Part shown: one piece after another, positions 44,988-53,647 of the stretch
Layout of the letters: each line of letters starts with the position of its first letter
How positions within the stretch are numbered: the stretch's first letter is position 1
Source of the DNA: Pseudomonas fluorescens
Lineage (GTDB): Bacteria; Pseudomonadota; Gammaproteobacteria; Pseudomonadales; Pseudomonadaceae
Length of the DNA stretch: 64,000 nucleotides
Reading direction: 5' to 3'
Assembly: GCF_001307275.1 (NCBI RefSeq)
Contig: NZ_CP012831.1
Location: 558,001-622,000 of the forward strand
Translations under genes and position numbers: made by a program
Notes under the pieces: generated by a model
The model's database searches: none
What the model saw: only the letters and a program-made list of their open reading frames with translations
What the model was told of the DNA's origin: nothing

Positions 44988-46199
44988 ATGAATGAAGTTC
45001 CAGCCAACCCCCTGGCCTGGGTCAATGGCAGCGATGCCCCGGAAAAGAGCGCGGTCAACCTCGGTTTCATGGCCTTGAGCGACTGCGCCCCAGTGGTGGT
45101 CGCCGCCACCCAGGGCTTCGCCCAACCCTACGGCCTGACCCTGAACCTCAAGCGCCAGGCATCCTGGGCCAACCTGCGGGACAAACTGGTCAGCGGTGAA
45201 ATCGATGCCGCCCACAGCCTGTATGGCCTGGTCTACGCCGTGCACCTGGGCATCGGCGGGGTCGCACCGACCGACATGGCGGTGCTGATGGGGCTGAACC
45301 AGAACGGCCAGAGCATCAACCTGTCCCATGGCTTGCAGGCCCAGGGCGTGACCAGTCCTGAAGCACTGGAACGGCACGTGCACCAAACTCGCCCGAAACT
45401 GACCTTCGCCCAGACCTTCCCCACCGGCACCCACGCCATGTGGCTCTATTACTGGCTCGCCGCCCAGGGCATCCACCCCTTGTCGGACGTCGACAGCGTG
45501 GTGGTGCCGCCGCCGCAAATGATTGCGCACCTGCAAGCCGGGCGCATCGACGGCTTTTGTGTCGGCGAGCCGTGGTGCGCCAGCGCGGTGAAGCAGAACC
45601 TCGGTTTTACCCTGGCGACCACCCAGACCATCTGGCCCGACCACCCGGAAAAAGTCCTGGGCTGCACCCGGGCGTTCGTCGAGCAATACCCCAATACCGC
45701 CCGGGCCTTGGTGATGGCGATCCTCGAAGCCAGCCGCTTCATCGAACAAAACAGCGAAAACCGTCGCAGCACCGCGCAACTGTTGAGCGCCCCCGAATAC
45801 CTCGACGCCCCGCTGGACTGCATCGAGCCGCGCCTGCTGGGGATCTACGCCGATGGCTTGGGCAACAGTTGGCAAGATCCCCACGCCATGCGTTTCCACG
45901 GCAATGGCGAGGTGAACCTGCCATACCTGTCCGACGGCATGTGGTTCATGACCCAGTTCCGTCGCTGGGGCCTGCTGCGCGAAGACCCGGATTACCTGGC
46001 CGTGGCCCGGGACGTCCAGCAGCTCACGTTGTACCGTGAAGCCTGTGCGGCGCTGGACATCGCGTCCCCGGGCCAGGACATGCGCAGCAGCCAACTGATC
46101 GACGGCATTACCTGGGACGGCTCGGACCCGGCCGGGTACGCCCGCAGCTTCAAACTGCACGCCTTGAGCGATGCGGCTCCCCTTCTCGCCAGCCGCTGA
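44988..46199 (+). CDS. nasS: Nitrate sensor NasS
   Basis: A 403-residue protein resembling the periplasmic nitrate-binding component of NrtABCD transporters but without a signal peptide. It starts with MNEVPANPLAWVNGSDAPEK and keeps LGFMALSDCAPVVVAATQGF and HAMWLYYWLAAQGI. In Azotobacter and pseudomonads NasS binds the antiterminator NasT and releases it when nitrate is present. The neighbouring nasT and the leaders downstream fit that system. AAGGTGAAG lies before the ATG. Confidence 0.93.
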   Translation: MNEVPANPLAWVNGSDAPEKSAVNLGFMALSDCAPVVVAATQGFAQPYGLTLNLKRQASWANLRDKLVSGEIDAAHSLYGLVYAVHLGIGGVAPTDMAVLMGLNQNGQSINLSHGLQAQGVTSPEALERHVHQTRPKLTFAQTFPTGTHAMWLYYWLAAQGIHPLSDVDSVVVPPPQMIAHLQAGRIDGFCVGEPWCASAVKQNLGFTLATTQTIWPDHPEKVLGCTRAFVEQYPNTARALVMAILEASRFIEQNSENRRSTAQLLSAPEYLDAPLDCIEPRLLGIYADGLGNSWQDPHAMRFHGNGEVNLPYLSDGMWFMTQFRRWGLLREDPDYLAVARDVQQLTLYREACAALDIASPGQDMRSSQLIDGITWDGSDPAGYARSFKLHALSDAAPLLASR

Positions 46200-46213
46200 C
46201 AGGAGCCACGACC

Positions 46214-46789
46214 ATGCTGCGTATCCTGCTGATCAACGACACCGCGAAAAAAGTCGGCCGCCTCAAGGCCGCCCTGATTGAAGCCGGCTTCGAAGTGATC
46301 GACGAATCCGGCCTGACCATCGACCTGCCGGCGCGCGTCGAAACGGTGCGTCCGGATGTGATCCTGATCGATACCGAGTCACCCGGACGCGATGTGATGG
46401 AGCAAGTGGTGCTGGTCAGTCGTGACCAACCACGACCGATCGTCATGTTTACCGACGAGCACGACCCCAATGTGATGCGCCAGGCGATCAAGTCGGGCGT
46501 CAGTGCCTATATCGTCGAAGGCATCCACGCCGCGCGCCTGCAGCCGATCCTCGACGTGGCCATGGCCCGCTTCGAAAGCGACCAGGCCCTGCGCGCCCAA
46601 CTCCTGGCCCGGGACCAGCAACTGGCCGAACGCAAGCGCATCGAACTGGCCAAGGGCATGCTGATGAAGATGAAGGACTGCAACGAAGAGCAGGCCTACA
46701 CCCTGATGCGCCGCCAGGCCATGAGCCGCCAGCAGAAGCTGATCCAGGTGGCGGAGCAGATCATTGCCATGAACGAGTTGCTCGGCTGA
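46214..46789 (+). CDS. nasT: ANTAR transcription antiterminator NasT
   Basis: A 191-residue response-regulator-like protein. An N-terminal receiver-like domain (MLRILLINDTAKKVGRLKAA; DVILIDTESPGRDVMEQVVL) is followed by an RNA-binding ANTAR domain (RKRIELAKGMLMKMKDCNEE, AYTLMRRQAMSRQQKLIQVA). It binds hexaloop hairpins in leader RNA and prevents termination. The nasA and nirB leaders in this window contain such hairpins. Its last nine codons are repeated twice more downstream. Confidence 0.95.
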   Translation: MLRILLINDTAKKVGRLKAALIEAGFEVIDESGLTIDLPARVETVRPDVILIDTESPGRDVMEQVVLVSRDQPRPIVMFTDEHDPNVMRQAIKSGVSAYIVEGIHAARLQPILDVAMARFESDQALRAQLLARDQQLAERKRIELAKGMLMKMKDCNEEQAYTLMRRQAMSRQQKLIQVAEQIIAMNELLG

Positions 46790-47192
46790 AAGCCTTGTAG
46801 CGCCTGGCCTGGCGCTATCGCGAGCAAGCTCGCTCCCACAGGTCCAGGGGTGAACACAATATTTGCGAACACCCCCAACCAACTGTGGGAGATCATTGCC
46901 ATGAACGAGTTGCTCGGCTGAAAGCCTTGTGGCGCCTGGCCTGGCGCCATCGCGAGCAAGCTCGCTCCCACAGGTCCAGGGGTGAACACAATATTTGCGA
47001 ACACCCCCCCCCCCCCCCCCCCCCCAACCAACTGTGGGAGATCATTGCCATGAACGAGTTGCCCGGCTGAAAGCCTTGTAGCGCCTGGCCTGGCGCCATC
47101 GCGAGCAAGCTCGGCTCCCACAGGTCCAGGGGTGAACACAATATTTGCGAACACCCCCCAACCAACTGTGGGAGCCGAGCTTGCTCGCGATG
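46758..47192 (+). repeat. Three tandem copies of the nasT 3' end plus a REP arm
   Basis: Unit 1 (46758-46889, 132 bases) is the true nasT end, a leftward REP arm and spacer. Units 2 (46890-47038, 149 bases) and 3 (47039 on) repeat it, each with the codons for AMNELLG or AMNELPG and a stop. The length difference is all in a C tract (5, 22 and 6 C). Unit 3 ends in the rightward REP arm that closes the structure. Confidence 0.9.
47004..47025. repeat. Homopolymer of 22 C
   Basis: A run of 22 C in unit 2 of the tandem repeat, where the other units have 5 and 6 C. It is not in a gene. It may be unstable in vivo or reflect sequencing or assembly uncertainty. Confidence 0.9.
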
Positions 47193-47232
47193 GCGGCCCT
47201 GCATTCAACATCACCTTTGACTGACCTACCGC

Positions 47233-47326
47233 TATCGCGAGCAGGCTCGCTCCCACAAGATCCGAGGGTGACCGCAGCTTCTGTGGACACCGCAAATCCA
47301 TTGTGGGAGCGAGCCTGCTCGCGATA
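47233..47326. repeat. Inverted REP pair
   Basis: Opposed arms with the variant core GCGAGCAGGCTCGCTCCC, between the tandem repeat and the nasA promoter. Confidence 0.85.
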
Positions 47327-47349
47327 GCCCTCACGCCAATCCCTACTGT

Positions 47350-47467
47350 TGGCACAGATCTCGCTTAAACAAACCCACAGGTAACCAACGGCGGTTGCCC
47401 CACCTACGACAAAGACGTCGCACACCCTCCTTGCCTCTCTGGCGATCCGGGTTGCGGCGTTTTTTTG
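47350..47467 (+). promoter_or_regulatory. nasA sigma-54 promoter and NasT-type antitermination leader
   Basis: TTGGCACAGATCTCGCTT has GG at 47351, ten bases, GC at 47363. About 16 bases on, hairpin P1 (GGTAACC/GGTTGCC, 47380-47399) has loop AACGGC, and P2 (CGAC/GTCG, 47407-47420) has loop AAAGAC; both have A1 and G4. The P2 right arm overlaps the 5' arm of a terminator (47415-47427 with 47449-47460, then seven T). P2 and terminator exclude each other, the known ANTAR arrangement. Confidence 0.75.
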
Positions 47468-47560
47468 TTTTGGCTCTTCGGAGCCGGTGGTGCGACCACA
47501 GACGGCGCACTGCTCTAAGCACTGACTCATTTCTCGAGACTTTTACAGCTGAGGTGCGCG

Positions 47561-48772
47561 ATGAATTCAAGCTTCTGGAAATCCGGCCACACCCCGACAC
47601 TGTTCGCGGCCTTCCTCTACTTCGACCTGAGTTTCATGGTCTGGTACCTGCTCGGCCCACTGGCGGTGCAGATCTCCGCCGACCTGCACCTGACCACCCA
47701 ACAACGCGGCCTGATGGTGGCGACGCCGATCCTGGCCGGTGCCGTACTGCGCCTGTTCATGGGCCTGCTGGCCGACCGGATTTCACCGAAGACCGCCGGC
47801 ATGGTCGGCCAGGTGATTGTGATCGGTGCGCTGTTCTGCGCCTGGAAACTGGGCATCCACAGCTACGAGCAAGCCTTGTTGCTGGGCTTGTTCCTGGGCG
47901 TGGCCGGCGCGTCGTTCGCCGTGGCCCTGCCGCTGGCGTCCCAGTGGTATCCGCCACAGCACCAGGGCAAGGCCATGGGCATCGCTGGCGCCGGTAACTC
48001 GGGCACCGTGCTCGCAGCGTTGATCGCTCCAGTGATGGCGGTGGCCTTCGGCTGGACCAATGTGTTCGGCTTCGCGCTGATCCCCCTGGTGCTGACCCTG
48101 GTGCTCTTCGCCTGGCTGGCCAAGAACGCCCCCGAGCGGCCGAAAGCCAAATCCATGGCCGACTACCTCAAGGCCCTGGGCGATCGTGACAGCTGGTGGT
48201 TCATGTTCTTCTACAGCGTGACCTTCGGCGGTTTCATCGGCCTGGCCAGCGCCCTGCCCGGCTATTTCAACGACCAATACGGCCTGAGCCCGGTCACCGC
48301 CGGCTACTACACCGCCGCCTGCGTCTTCGGTGGCAGCCTGATGCGGCCCTTGGGCGGTGCCCTGGCGGACCGTTTCGGCGGCATCCGCACCTTGCTGGGC
48401 ATGTACACCGTAGCGGCGGTCTGCATCGCGGCGGTGGGCTTCAACCTGCCGAGCTCCTATGCGGCCCTGGCCCTGTTCGTCTGCACCATGCTCGGTTTGG
48501 GTGCGGGTAACGGCGCGGTGTTCCAACTGGTGCCACAACGCTTCCGTCGCGAAATCGGCGTGATGACCGGGCTGATCGGCATGGCCGGCGGCATCGGTGG
48601 CTTCGCCCTGGCGGCGGGCATGGGGGCGATCAAGCAAAGCACCGGCAGCTATCAACTGGCGCTGTGGTTGTTCGCCAGCCTCGGTGTCCTGGCCTGGTTC
48701 GGCCTGCACGGCGTCAAGCGTCGCTGGAGAACCACTTGGGGTTCGGCCGCCGTCACCGCTGCTCGGGTATAA
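47561..48772 (+). CDS. nasA: Nitrate/nitrite MFS transporter
   Basis: A 403-residue 12-segment inner-membrane transporter of the NarK/NasA family, importing nitrate. Motifs include LRLFMGLLADRISPKTAGMV and GAGNSGTVLAALIAPVMAVA, and a second conserved Gly-rich motif GLGAGNGAVFQLVPQRF. GAGGTG precedes the ATG. The 94-base segment between leader terminator and gene has no other feature. A protein kinase gene follows by nine bases. Confidence 0.93.
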   Translation: MNSSFWKSGHTPTLFAAFLYFDLSFMVWYLLGPLAVQISADLHLTTQQRGLMVATPILAGAVLRLFMGLLADRISPKTAGMVGQVIVIGALFCAWKLGIHSYEQALLLGLFLGVAGASFAVALPLASQWYPPQHQGKAMGIAGAGNSGTVLAALIAPVMAVAFGWTNVFGFALIPLVLTLVLFAWLAKNAPERPKAKSMADYLKALGDRDSWWFMFFYSVTFGGFIGLASALPGYFNDQYGLSPVTAGYYTAACVFGGSLMRPLGGALADRFGGIRTLLGMYTVAAVCIAAVGFNLPSSYAALALFVCTMLGLGAGNGAVFQLVPQRFRREIGVMTGLIGMAGGIGGFALAAGMGAIKQSTGSYQLALWLFASLGVLAWFGLHGVKRRWRTTWGSAAVTAARV

Positions 48773-48781
48773 CCTGCAACC

Positions 48782-50452
48782 ATGAGCCTGCAATTGAGCT
48801 TCGCCGAAGCCAGTGCCATTGGCCCGCGGGAGGAAAACCAGGACGCCCTGCGCCTGGTCACCCCCGCCCCGGCCCTGGCCGCCAGCAAGGGTTACCTGTT
48901 CGCCATCGCCGACGGCGTGAGCCAATGCGCCGATGGCGGGCTGGCCGCCCGTTCGACCTTGCAGGCCCTGGCCCTGGACTACTATTCCACGCCACAAACC
49001 TGGGGCGTGGCCCAGGCCCTGGACCGGCTGTTGCTGGCACAGAATCGTTGGCTGCAGGCCAACGGTGGCGGGCAACCGCTGCTCACCACCGTCAGTGCCC
49101 TGGTCCTGCGAGGCCGGCGCTTCACCCTCGCGCATGTCGGCGATTGCCGGGTCTACCGCTGGCACGCCGATCATCTGCAACGGGTCAGCGAGGATCACGT
49201 CTGGGAACAGCAGGGCATGCAACATGTGCTCAAGCGCGCCCTGGGCCTGGATCAACACCTGATCCTCGACTTTCTCGACGGTGAACTGCGCATCGACGAA
49301 ACTTTCGTATTGCTCAGCGACGGCGTCTGGGCGGTCTTGGGGGACACGGCCATCGCCGGCATTCTTCGGGACCAACCGGACCTGGACCTCGCCGCCCAGA
49401 CCCTGGTCAACGCCGCGCACCTGGCCGGTAGCCAGGACAACGCCAGCGCCTTGTTGGTGCGGGTCGATGCGGTGGGCGAAGCCAGCATCGGCGATGCCCT
49501 GATCCAGTTGCAGCAATGGCCCCTGCCGCCGGCGCTGAAACCGGGCCAGGTCTTCGAGGGTTGGCAGATCGAAAGCCTGCTCGGCCACAGCCAGCAATCG
49601 TTGCTCTACCGGGTACACGACGGCCAAGGCCAACCCTGGCTGCTGAAAACCCTGCCCGTGCAGCTACGGGACGACAGCCGGGCCGGACAGGCCTTGCTCT
49701 CGGAAGAATGGTTTCTCAAGCGGGTCGCCGGACGACAGTTTCCCGAGGTCCATGGCGTTCCCCAGCGGCAGCACTTGTACTATGTGATGCGGGAGTATCC
49801 GGGGGCGACCCTGGCCGAACTGTTCAACCAGGGTGGACCGCTGCCTCTGGCGCAATGGCTGGACCTGGCGCAACGGCTGGTGCGGGCCGTGGGCCTGTTG
49901 CATCGAAGGCAGATCTACCACCGCGACATCAAGCCGGAAAACCTGCACCTGGGCGACGACGGGGAATTGCGCTTGCTGGATTTTGGGTTGGCGTACTGCC
50001 CGGGCCTGTCCGAAGACCAGGCCAACGTGTTGCCCGGCACCCCCAGCTACATCGCCCCGGAAGCCTTCGGCGGCACCGCGCCCACGGCCCAACAGGATTT
50101 GTATGCCGTCGGCGTGACCGTGTATTTCCTGCTGACCGGGCATTATCCCTACGGCGAGATCGAAGCCTTCCAGCGCCCGCGTTTCGGTGTGCCGGTCAGT
50201 GCCAGCCGCTATCGGCCGGACCTGCCCGAATGGCTCGGGCAAAGCCTGGAACGCGCCGTCGCGGCGGACCCGGGCCAGCGCTTTGAAACCGCCGAAGAGT
50301 GGTTATTGCTGCTGGAACAGGGCGAGCGCCGCAGCTTGAGCGTAAGGCCCAGGCCATTGCTGGAGCGCGAACCGCTGAAGGTCTGGCGGACGTTGGCGCT
50401 GGTGTCGTTGGTGGTGAATGTTGTGCTGCTGTTTTTAGTGTTTCATAGCTGA
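48782..50452 (+). CDS. PP2C phosphatase-Ser/Thr kinase fusion
   Basis: A 556-residue protein with two opposing catalytic domains. Residues about 1-240 are a PP2C phosphatase (FAIADGVSQCADGG; LAHVGDCRVYRWHADHLQRV; LLSDGVW). Residues about 265-520 are a Hanks-type kinase with HRDIKPENLHL, LLDFGLAY and GTPSYIAPEAF. A C-terminal transmembrane helix (LALVSLVVNVVLLFLVF) anchors it. Pseudomonads keep this gene between nasA and nirB, so a role in nitrate assimilation is likely but its targets are unknown. Confidence 0.93.
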   Translation: MSLQLSFAEASAIGPREENQDALRLVTPAPALAASKGYLFAIADGVSQCADGGLAARSTLQALALDYYSTPQTWGVAQALDRLLLAQNRWLQANGGGQPLLTTVSALVLRGRRFTLAHVGDCRVYRWHADHLQRVSEDHVWEQQGMQHVLKRALGLDQHLILDFLDGELRIDETFVLLSDGVWAVLGDTAIAGILRDQPDLDLAAQTLVNAAHLAGSQDNASALLVRVDAVGEASIGDALIQLQQWPLPPALKPGQVFEGWQIESLLGHSQQSLLYRVHDGQGQPWLLKTLPVQLRDDSRAGQALLSEEWFLKRVAGRQFPEVHGVPQRQHLYYVMREYPGATLAELFNQGGPLPLAQWLDLAQRLVRAVGLLHRRQIYHRDIKPENLHLGDDGELRLLDFGLAYCPGLSEDQANVLPGTPSYIAPEAFGGTAPTAQQDLYAVGVTVYFLLTGHYPYGEIEAFQRPRFGVPVSASRYRPDLPEWLGQSLERAVAADPGQRFETAEEWLLLLEQGERRSLSVRPRPLLEREPLKVWRTLALVSLVVNVVLLFLVFHS

Positions 50453-50466
50453 GATCCGGTCGCGCC

Positions 50467-50545
50467 TATCGCGAGCAAGCTCGCTCCCACAGGTTTTGCA
50501 TCCACCGCAGATCCAGTGTGGGAGCGAGCTTGCTCGCGATGGCGG
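50467..50545. repeat. Inverted REP pair
   Basis: Opposed REP arms directly after the phosphatase-kinase gene, in the 427-base gap before nirB whose second half is the nirB promoter and leader. Confidence 0.9.
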
Positions 50546-50678
50546 CCTGATCGTCCATACAACTGCTCCTGCAAGACGCTCCATTACCGGGCAACCCGCT
50601 TTGATTCGGTGCAATAAATCCTCTTCAACTCCATTCACACGCCTTCCCCCCTCAATAAATCCGCGCCTTCCAGCCACT

Positions 50679-50811
50679 TGGCACAACCACTGCATAACCT
50701 CTCTCACCATACATAAAGCAACGCCTCCAACGATGAAGGCGGTGCTTCCCGAGAGAACGGGACCAGGACAAAGGCGTCCTCGCTAGCTTGCTAGCGGGAC
50801 GCCTTTTTTTG
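50679..50811 (+). promoter_or_regulatory. nirB sigma-54 promoter and NasT-type antitermination leader
   Basis: TGGCACAACCACTGCA has GG (50680-50681), ten bases and GC (50692-50693). Leader hairpins follow: 50722-50741 (loop AACGAT, one mismatch), 50747-50762 (TCCCG/CGGGA, loop AGAGAA) and 50765-50780 (AGGAC/GTCCT, loop AAAGGC). All loops have A1 and G4. The last overlaps the 5' arm of a strong terminator (50772-50801, then T run). The nirB ATG is 70 bases further on. Confidence 0.8.
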
Positions 50812-50879
50812 TTTTCGTAAAAATTGCCGAGCCAGTCCGATCGCCGTGATGAAACGGGCCTGGCTTGCGGAGAACCCTG

Positions 50880-53333
50880 ATGAAAAAACTCAAACTGGTA
50901 ATGATCGGCAACGGCATGGCCGGGGTTCGAACCCTCGAGGAACTGCTCAAGCTGAGCAACGAGCTGTACGACATCACGGTGTTCGGCGCCGAGCCCCACA
51001 CCAACTACAACCGCATCCTGCTCTCGCCGGTGCTGGCCGGTGAGCAGACATTCGAAGAGATCGTGCTCAACGACCTGAGCTGGTACCTGGACAACAACAT
51101 CAAGCTGCTGCTCAACCGCAAAGTGGTGGAGATCGACCGGGTCAAGCGCCGGGTCATCGCCGAAGACGGCAGCGAAGCCGAATACGACCGCCTGCTCATC
51201 GCCACCGGCTCCACCCCGTTCATCCTGCCGATCCCCGGCAATACCCTGGACGGCGTGATCGGCTACCGCGACATCGCCGACACCCAGGCGATGATCGACA
51301 CCGCCAAGACCCACAAGCACGCCGTGGTCATCGGTGGCGGCCTGCTGGGCCTGGAAGCCGCCAATGGCTTGAAGCTGCGGGGCATGGACGTGACCGTGGT
51401 GCACCTGGGCGAATGGTTGCTGGAACGGCAACTGGACAAGACCAGCGGCCAATTGCTGCAGACCGCCCTGGAAAACCGGGGCCTGAAGTTCCGCCTCAGC
51501 GAGCAGACCCAGGCCTTGCACGACGCCGGCAATGGCCGGGTCGGCTCGGTGCAGTTCAAGAACGGCGACATCATCCCCGCCGATCTGGTGGTGATGGCCG
51601 CCGGCATCCGCCCCAACACCGCGCTGGCGGAAAAATCCGGCATCCCGTGCAACCGTGGGATCCTGGTCAACGACACGATGCAAACCTACGACCCGCGCAT
51701 CTACGCCATCGGTGAATGCGCCAACCACCGCGGCACTGCCTACGGTTTGGTCGCACCGCTGTTCGAACAGGCCAAGGTCTGCGCCAACCACCTCGCCCAA
51801 CTGGGCTTCGCCACTTACAAGGGCTCGGTCACGTCGACCAAGTTGAAAGTCACCGGCATCGACCTGTTCTCCGCCGGCGACTTCATGGGCGGCGAAGGCA
51901 CCGAGACCATCACCCTTTCCGACCCCATCGGCGGCGTCTACAAAAAACTGGTGATCAAGGACGACGTGCTGGTCGGTGCCTGCCTGTATGGCGATACGGC
52001 GGACGGCGGCTGGTACTTCCGCCAGATCCGTGAAAACCACGGCATCAGCGAGATCCGCGATCACCTGATGTTCGGCGAAAACGCCTTGGGCGACGTCGGC
52101 CACCAAGGCCAGGACAAAGCCATGAGCATGGCCGACAGCGCCGAAGTCTGCGGCTGCAACGGCGTGTGCAAGGGCGCCATCGTCAAGGCGATCCAGGAGC
52201 ACGGGCTGTTCAGCGTCGATGACGTGAAAAAACACACCAAGGCCGCCAGCTCCTGCGGCTCCTGCGCCGGCCTGGTGGAGCAGATCCTGATCAACACCGT
52301 CGGCGGCGCGGCGGACGTCAAACCCAAGAGCGAAAAAGCCATCTGCGGTTGCAGCGACCTCAACCACGGCCAGATCCGCCAGGCGATCCGCGACCAGCAC
52401 CTGCTGACCATCGCCGGGGCCATGAGCTACCTGAACTGGCGCACCCCGAACGGCTGCGCCACTTGCCGCCCGGCGCTGAACTACTACCTGATCTCCACCT
52501 GGCCCGGCGAAGCCCAGGACGACCCGCAGTCGCGCCTGATCAACGAACGCGCCCACGCCAACATCCAGAAAGACGGCACCTACTCCGTGGTTCCGCGGAT
52601 GTGGGGCGGCGTGACCAATCCTTCGGAACTGCGGCGCATCGCCGACGTGGCCGACAAGTACAACGTACCCATGGTCAAGGTCACCGGCGGCCAGCGTATC
52701 GACCTGCTGGGGATCAAGAAGCAGGACCTGCCCGGCGTCTGGAAAGACCTCGACATGCCGTCCGGCCACGCCTACGGCAAATCCATCCGCACCGTGAAGA
52801 CCTGCGTGGGCAGCGAGTTCTGCCGCTTCGGCACGCAGAACTCGACGCAACTGGGCATCGAGCTGGAACACGACCTGTTCAACATGTGGTCCCCCCACAA
52901 GGTCAAGCTGGCCGTCTCCGGTTGCCCACGCAACTGCTCGGAAGCCGGGATCAAGGACGTCGGGATCATTGGCGTCGACTCCGGCTGGGAGATGTACATC
53001 GGTGGCAACGGCGGGATCAAGACCGAGGTCGCCGAATTCTTCGTCAAGCTCAAGACCGCTGAAGAAGTGCGTGAATACAACGGCGCCTTCCTGCAGTTGT
53101 ACCGCGAGGAAGCCTTCTACCTCGAACGCACTGTGCATTACATGCAGCGAGTTGGCATGGAGCACATCAAGAAAGCCGTGCTGGAAGACCCCGAGCGGCG
53201 CAAGGCCCTCCACGAACGCCTGAAGTTTTCCCTGTCGCTGGAACAGGACCCTTGGAAGCAACGCCTGGAACAGCCTCAGTTGAAGAAAGAATTCGAGGTC
53301 ATCCCTGTGAAAAACCTGGAGGTGCCGGCATGA
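50880..53333 (+). CDS. nirB: Assimilatory nitrite reductase large subunit
   Basis: An 817-residue NADH-dependent siroheme nitrite reductase making ammonium. An N-terminal FAD/NAD oxidoreductase (MIGNGMAGVRTLEELLKLSN; AVVIGGGLLGLEAANGLKLR) is followed by BFD-type [2Fe-2S] domains (CGCNGVCKGAIVKA; CGSCAGLVEQIL; CGCSDLNHGQIRQA). The C-terminal siroheme/[4Fe-4S] domain has TCVGSEFCRFGTQNS and VSGCPRNCSEAG. The start MKKLKLVMIGNGM was chosen over an ATG five codons upstream. It overlaps nirD (ATGA). Confidence 0.96.
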   Translation: MKKLKLVMIGNGMAGVRTLEELLKLSNELYDITVFGAEPHTNYNRILLSPVLAGEQTFEEIVLNDLSWYLDNNIKLLLNRKVVEIDRVKRRVIAEDGSEAEYDRLLIATGSTPFILPIPGNTLDGVIGYRDIADTQAMIDTAKTHKHAVVIGGGLLGLEAANGLKLRGMDVTVVHLGEWLLERQLDKTSGQLLQTALENRGLKFRLSEQTQALHDAGNGRVGSVQFKNGDIIPADLVVMAAGIRPNTALAEKSGIPCNRGILVNDTMQTYDPRIYAIGECANHRGTAYGLVAPLFEQAKVCANHLAQLGFATYKGSVTSTKLKVTGIDLFSAGDFMGGEGTETITLSDPIGGVYKKLVIKDDVLVGACLYGDTADGGWYFRQIRENHGISEIRDHLMFGENALGDVGHQGQDKAMSMADSAEVCGCNGVCKGAIVKAIQEHGLFSVDDVKKHTKAASSCGSCAGLVEQILINTVGGAADVKPKSEKAICGCSDLNHGQIRQAIRDQHLLTIAGAMSYLNWRTPNGCATCRPALNYYLISTWPGEAQDDPQSRLINERAHANIQKDGTYSVVPRMWGGVTNPSELRRIADVADKYNVPMVKVTGGQRIDLLGIKKQDLPGVWKDLDMPSGHAYGKSIRTVKTCVGSEFCRFGTQNSTQLGIELEHDLFNMWSPHKVKLAVSGCPRNCSEAGIKDVGIIGVDSGWEMYIGGNGGIKTEVAEFFVKLKTAEEVREYNGAFLQLYREEAFYLERTVHYMQRVGMEHIKKAVLEDPERRKALHERLKFSLSLEQDPWKQRLEQPQLKKEFEVIPVKNLEVPA

Positions 53334-53647
53334 ACTGGTTGGATATCTGCGCACTGGAAGAGATCAATATCCTCGGTTCGCGCATCATCAATGGCCCCAA
53401 AGGCGATATCGCGATTTTCCGCACCAGCGACGATGAAGTGTTCGCCCTCGATGACCGTTGCCCGCACAAGGGCGGCCCGTTGTCCCAAGGCTTGGTCTAC
53501 GGCAAGCGCGTGGCCTGCCCGCTGCACAACTGGCAGATCGACCTGGAAAGCGGCCAGGCCCAAGCCCCCGACGTGGGCTGCGCCCATCATCATTCGGCCC
53601 GGGTGGAAAACGGCCGGGTGCAGTTGGCCCTGCGGGACGCAAGCTGA
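53330..53647 (+). CDS. nirD: Nitrite reductase small subunit
   Basis: A 105-residue Rieske-fold subunit of nitrite reductase. The metal-binding motif pairs are present (RCPHKGGPLS and ACPLHNWQIDL), so a [2Fe-2S] Rieske centre is probably retained. ATG overlaps the nirB stop, and the stop overlaps the next start (TGATG). Confidence 0.94.
   Translation: MNWLDICALEEINILGSRIINGPKGDIAIFRTSDDEVFALDDRCPHKGGPLSQGLVYGKRVACPLHNWQIDLESGQAQAPDVGCAHHHSARVENGRVQLALRDAS

Noticed and set aside
44743..46160. Antisense frame of 435 codons opposite nasS
   Set aside because: It is a shadow of nasS, whose sequence matches the nitrate-sensor family.
46758..47326. CRISPR-like regular repeats downstream of nasT
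   Set aside because: Units are 132-149 bases with gene-derived sequence and REP arms, no short direct repeats with unique spacers and no cas genes.
50652..53354. A 900-codon open frame antisense to nirB
   Set aside because: Composition is typical of an antisense shadow and nirB itself is unambiguous.
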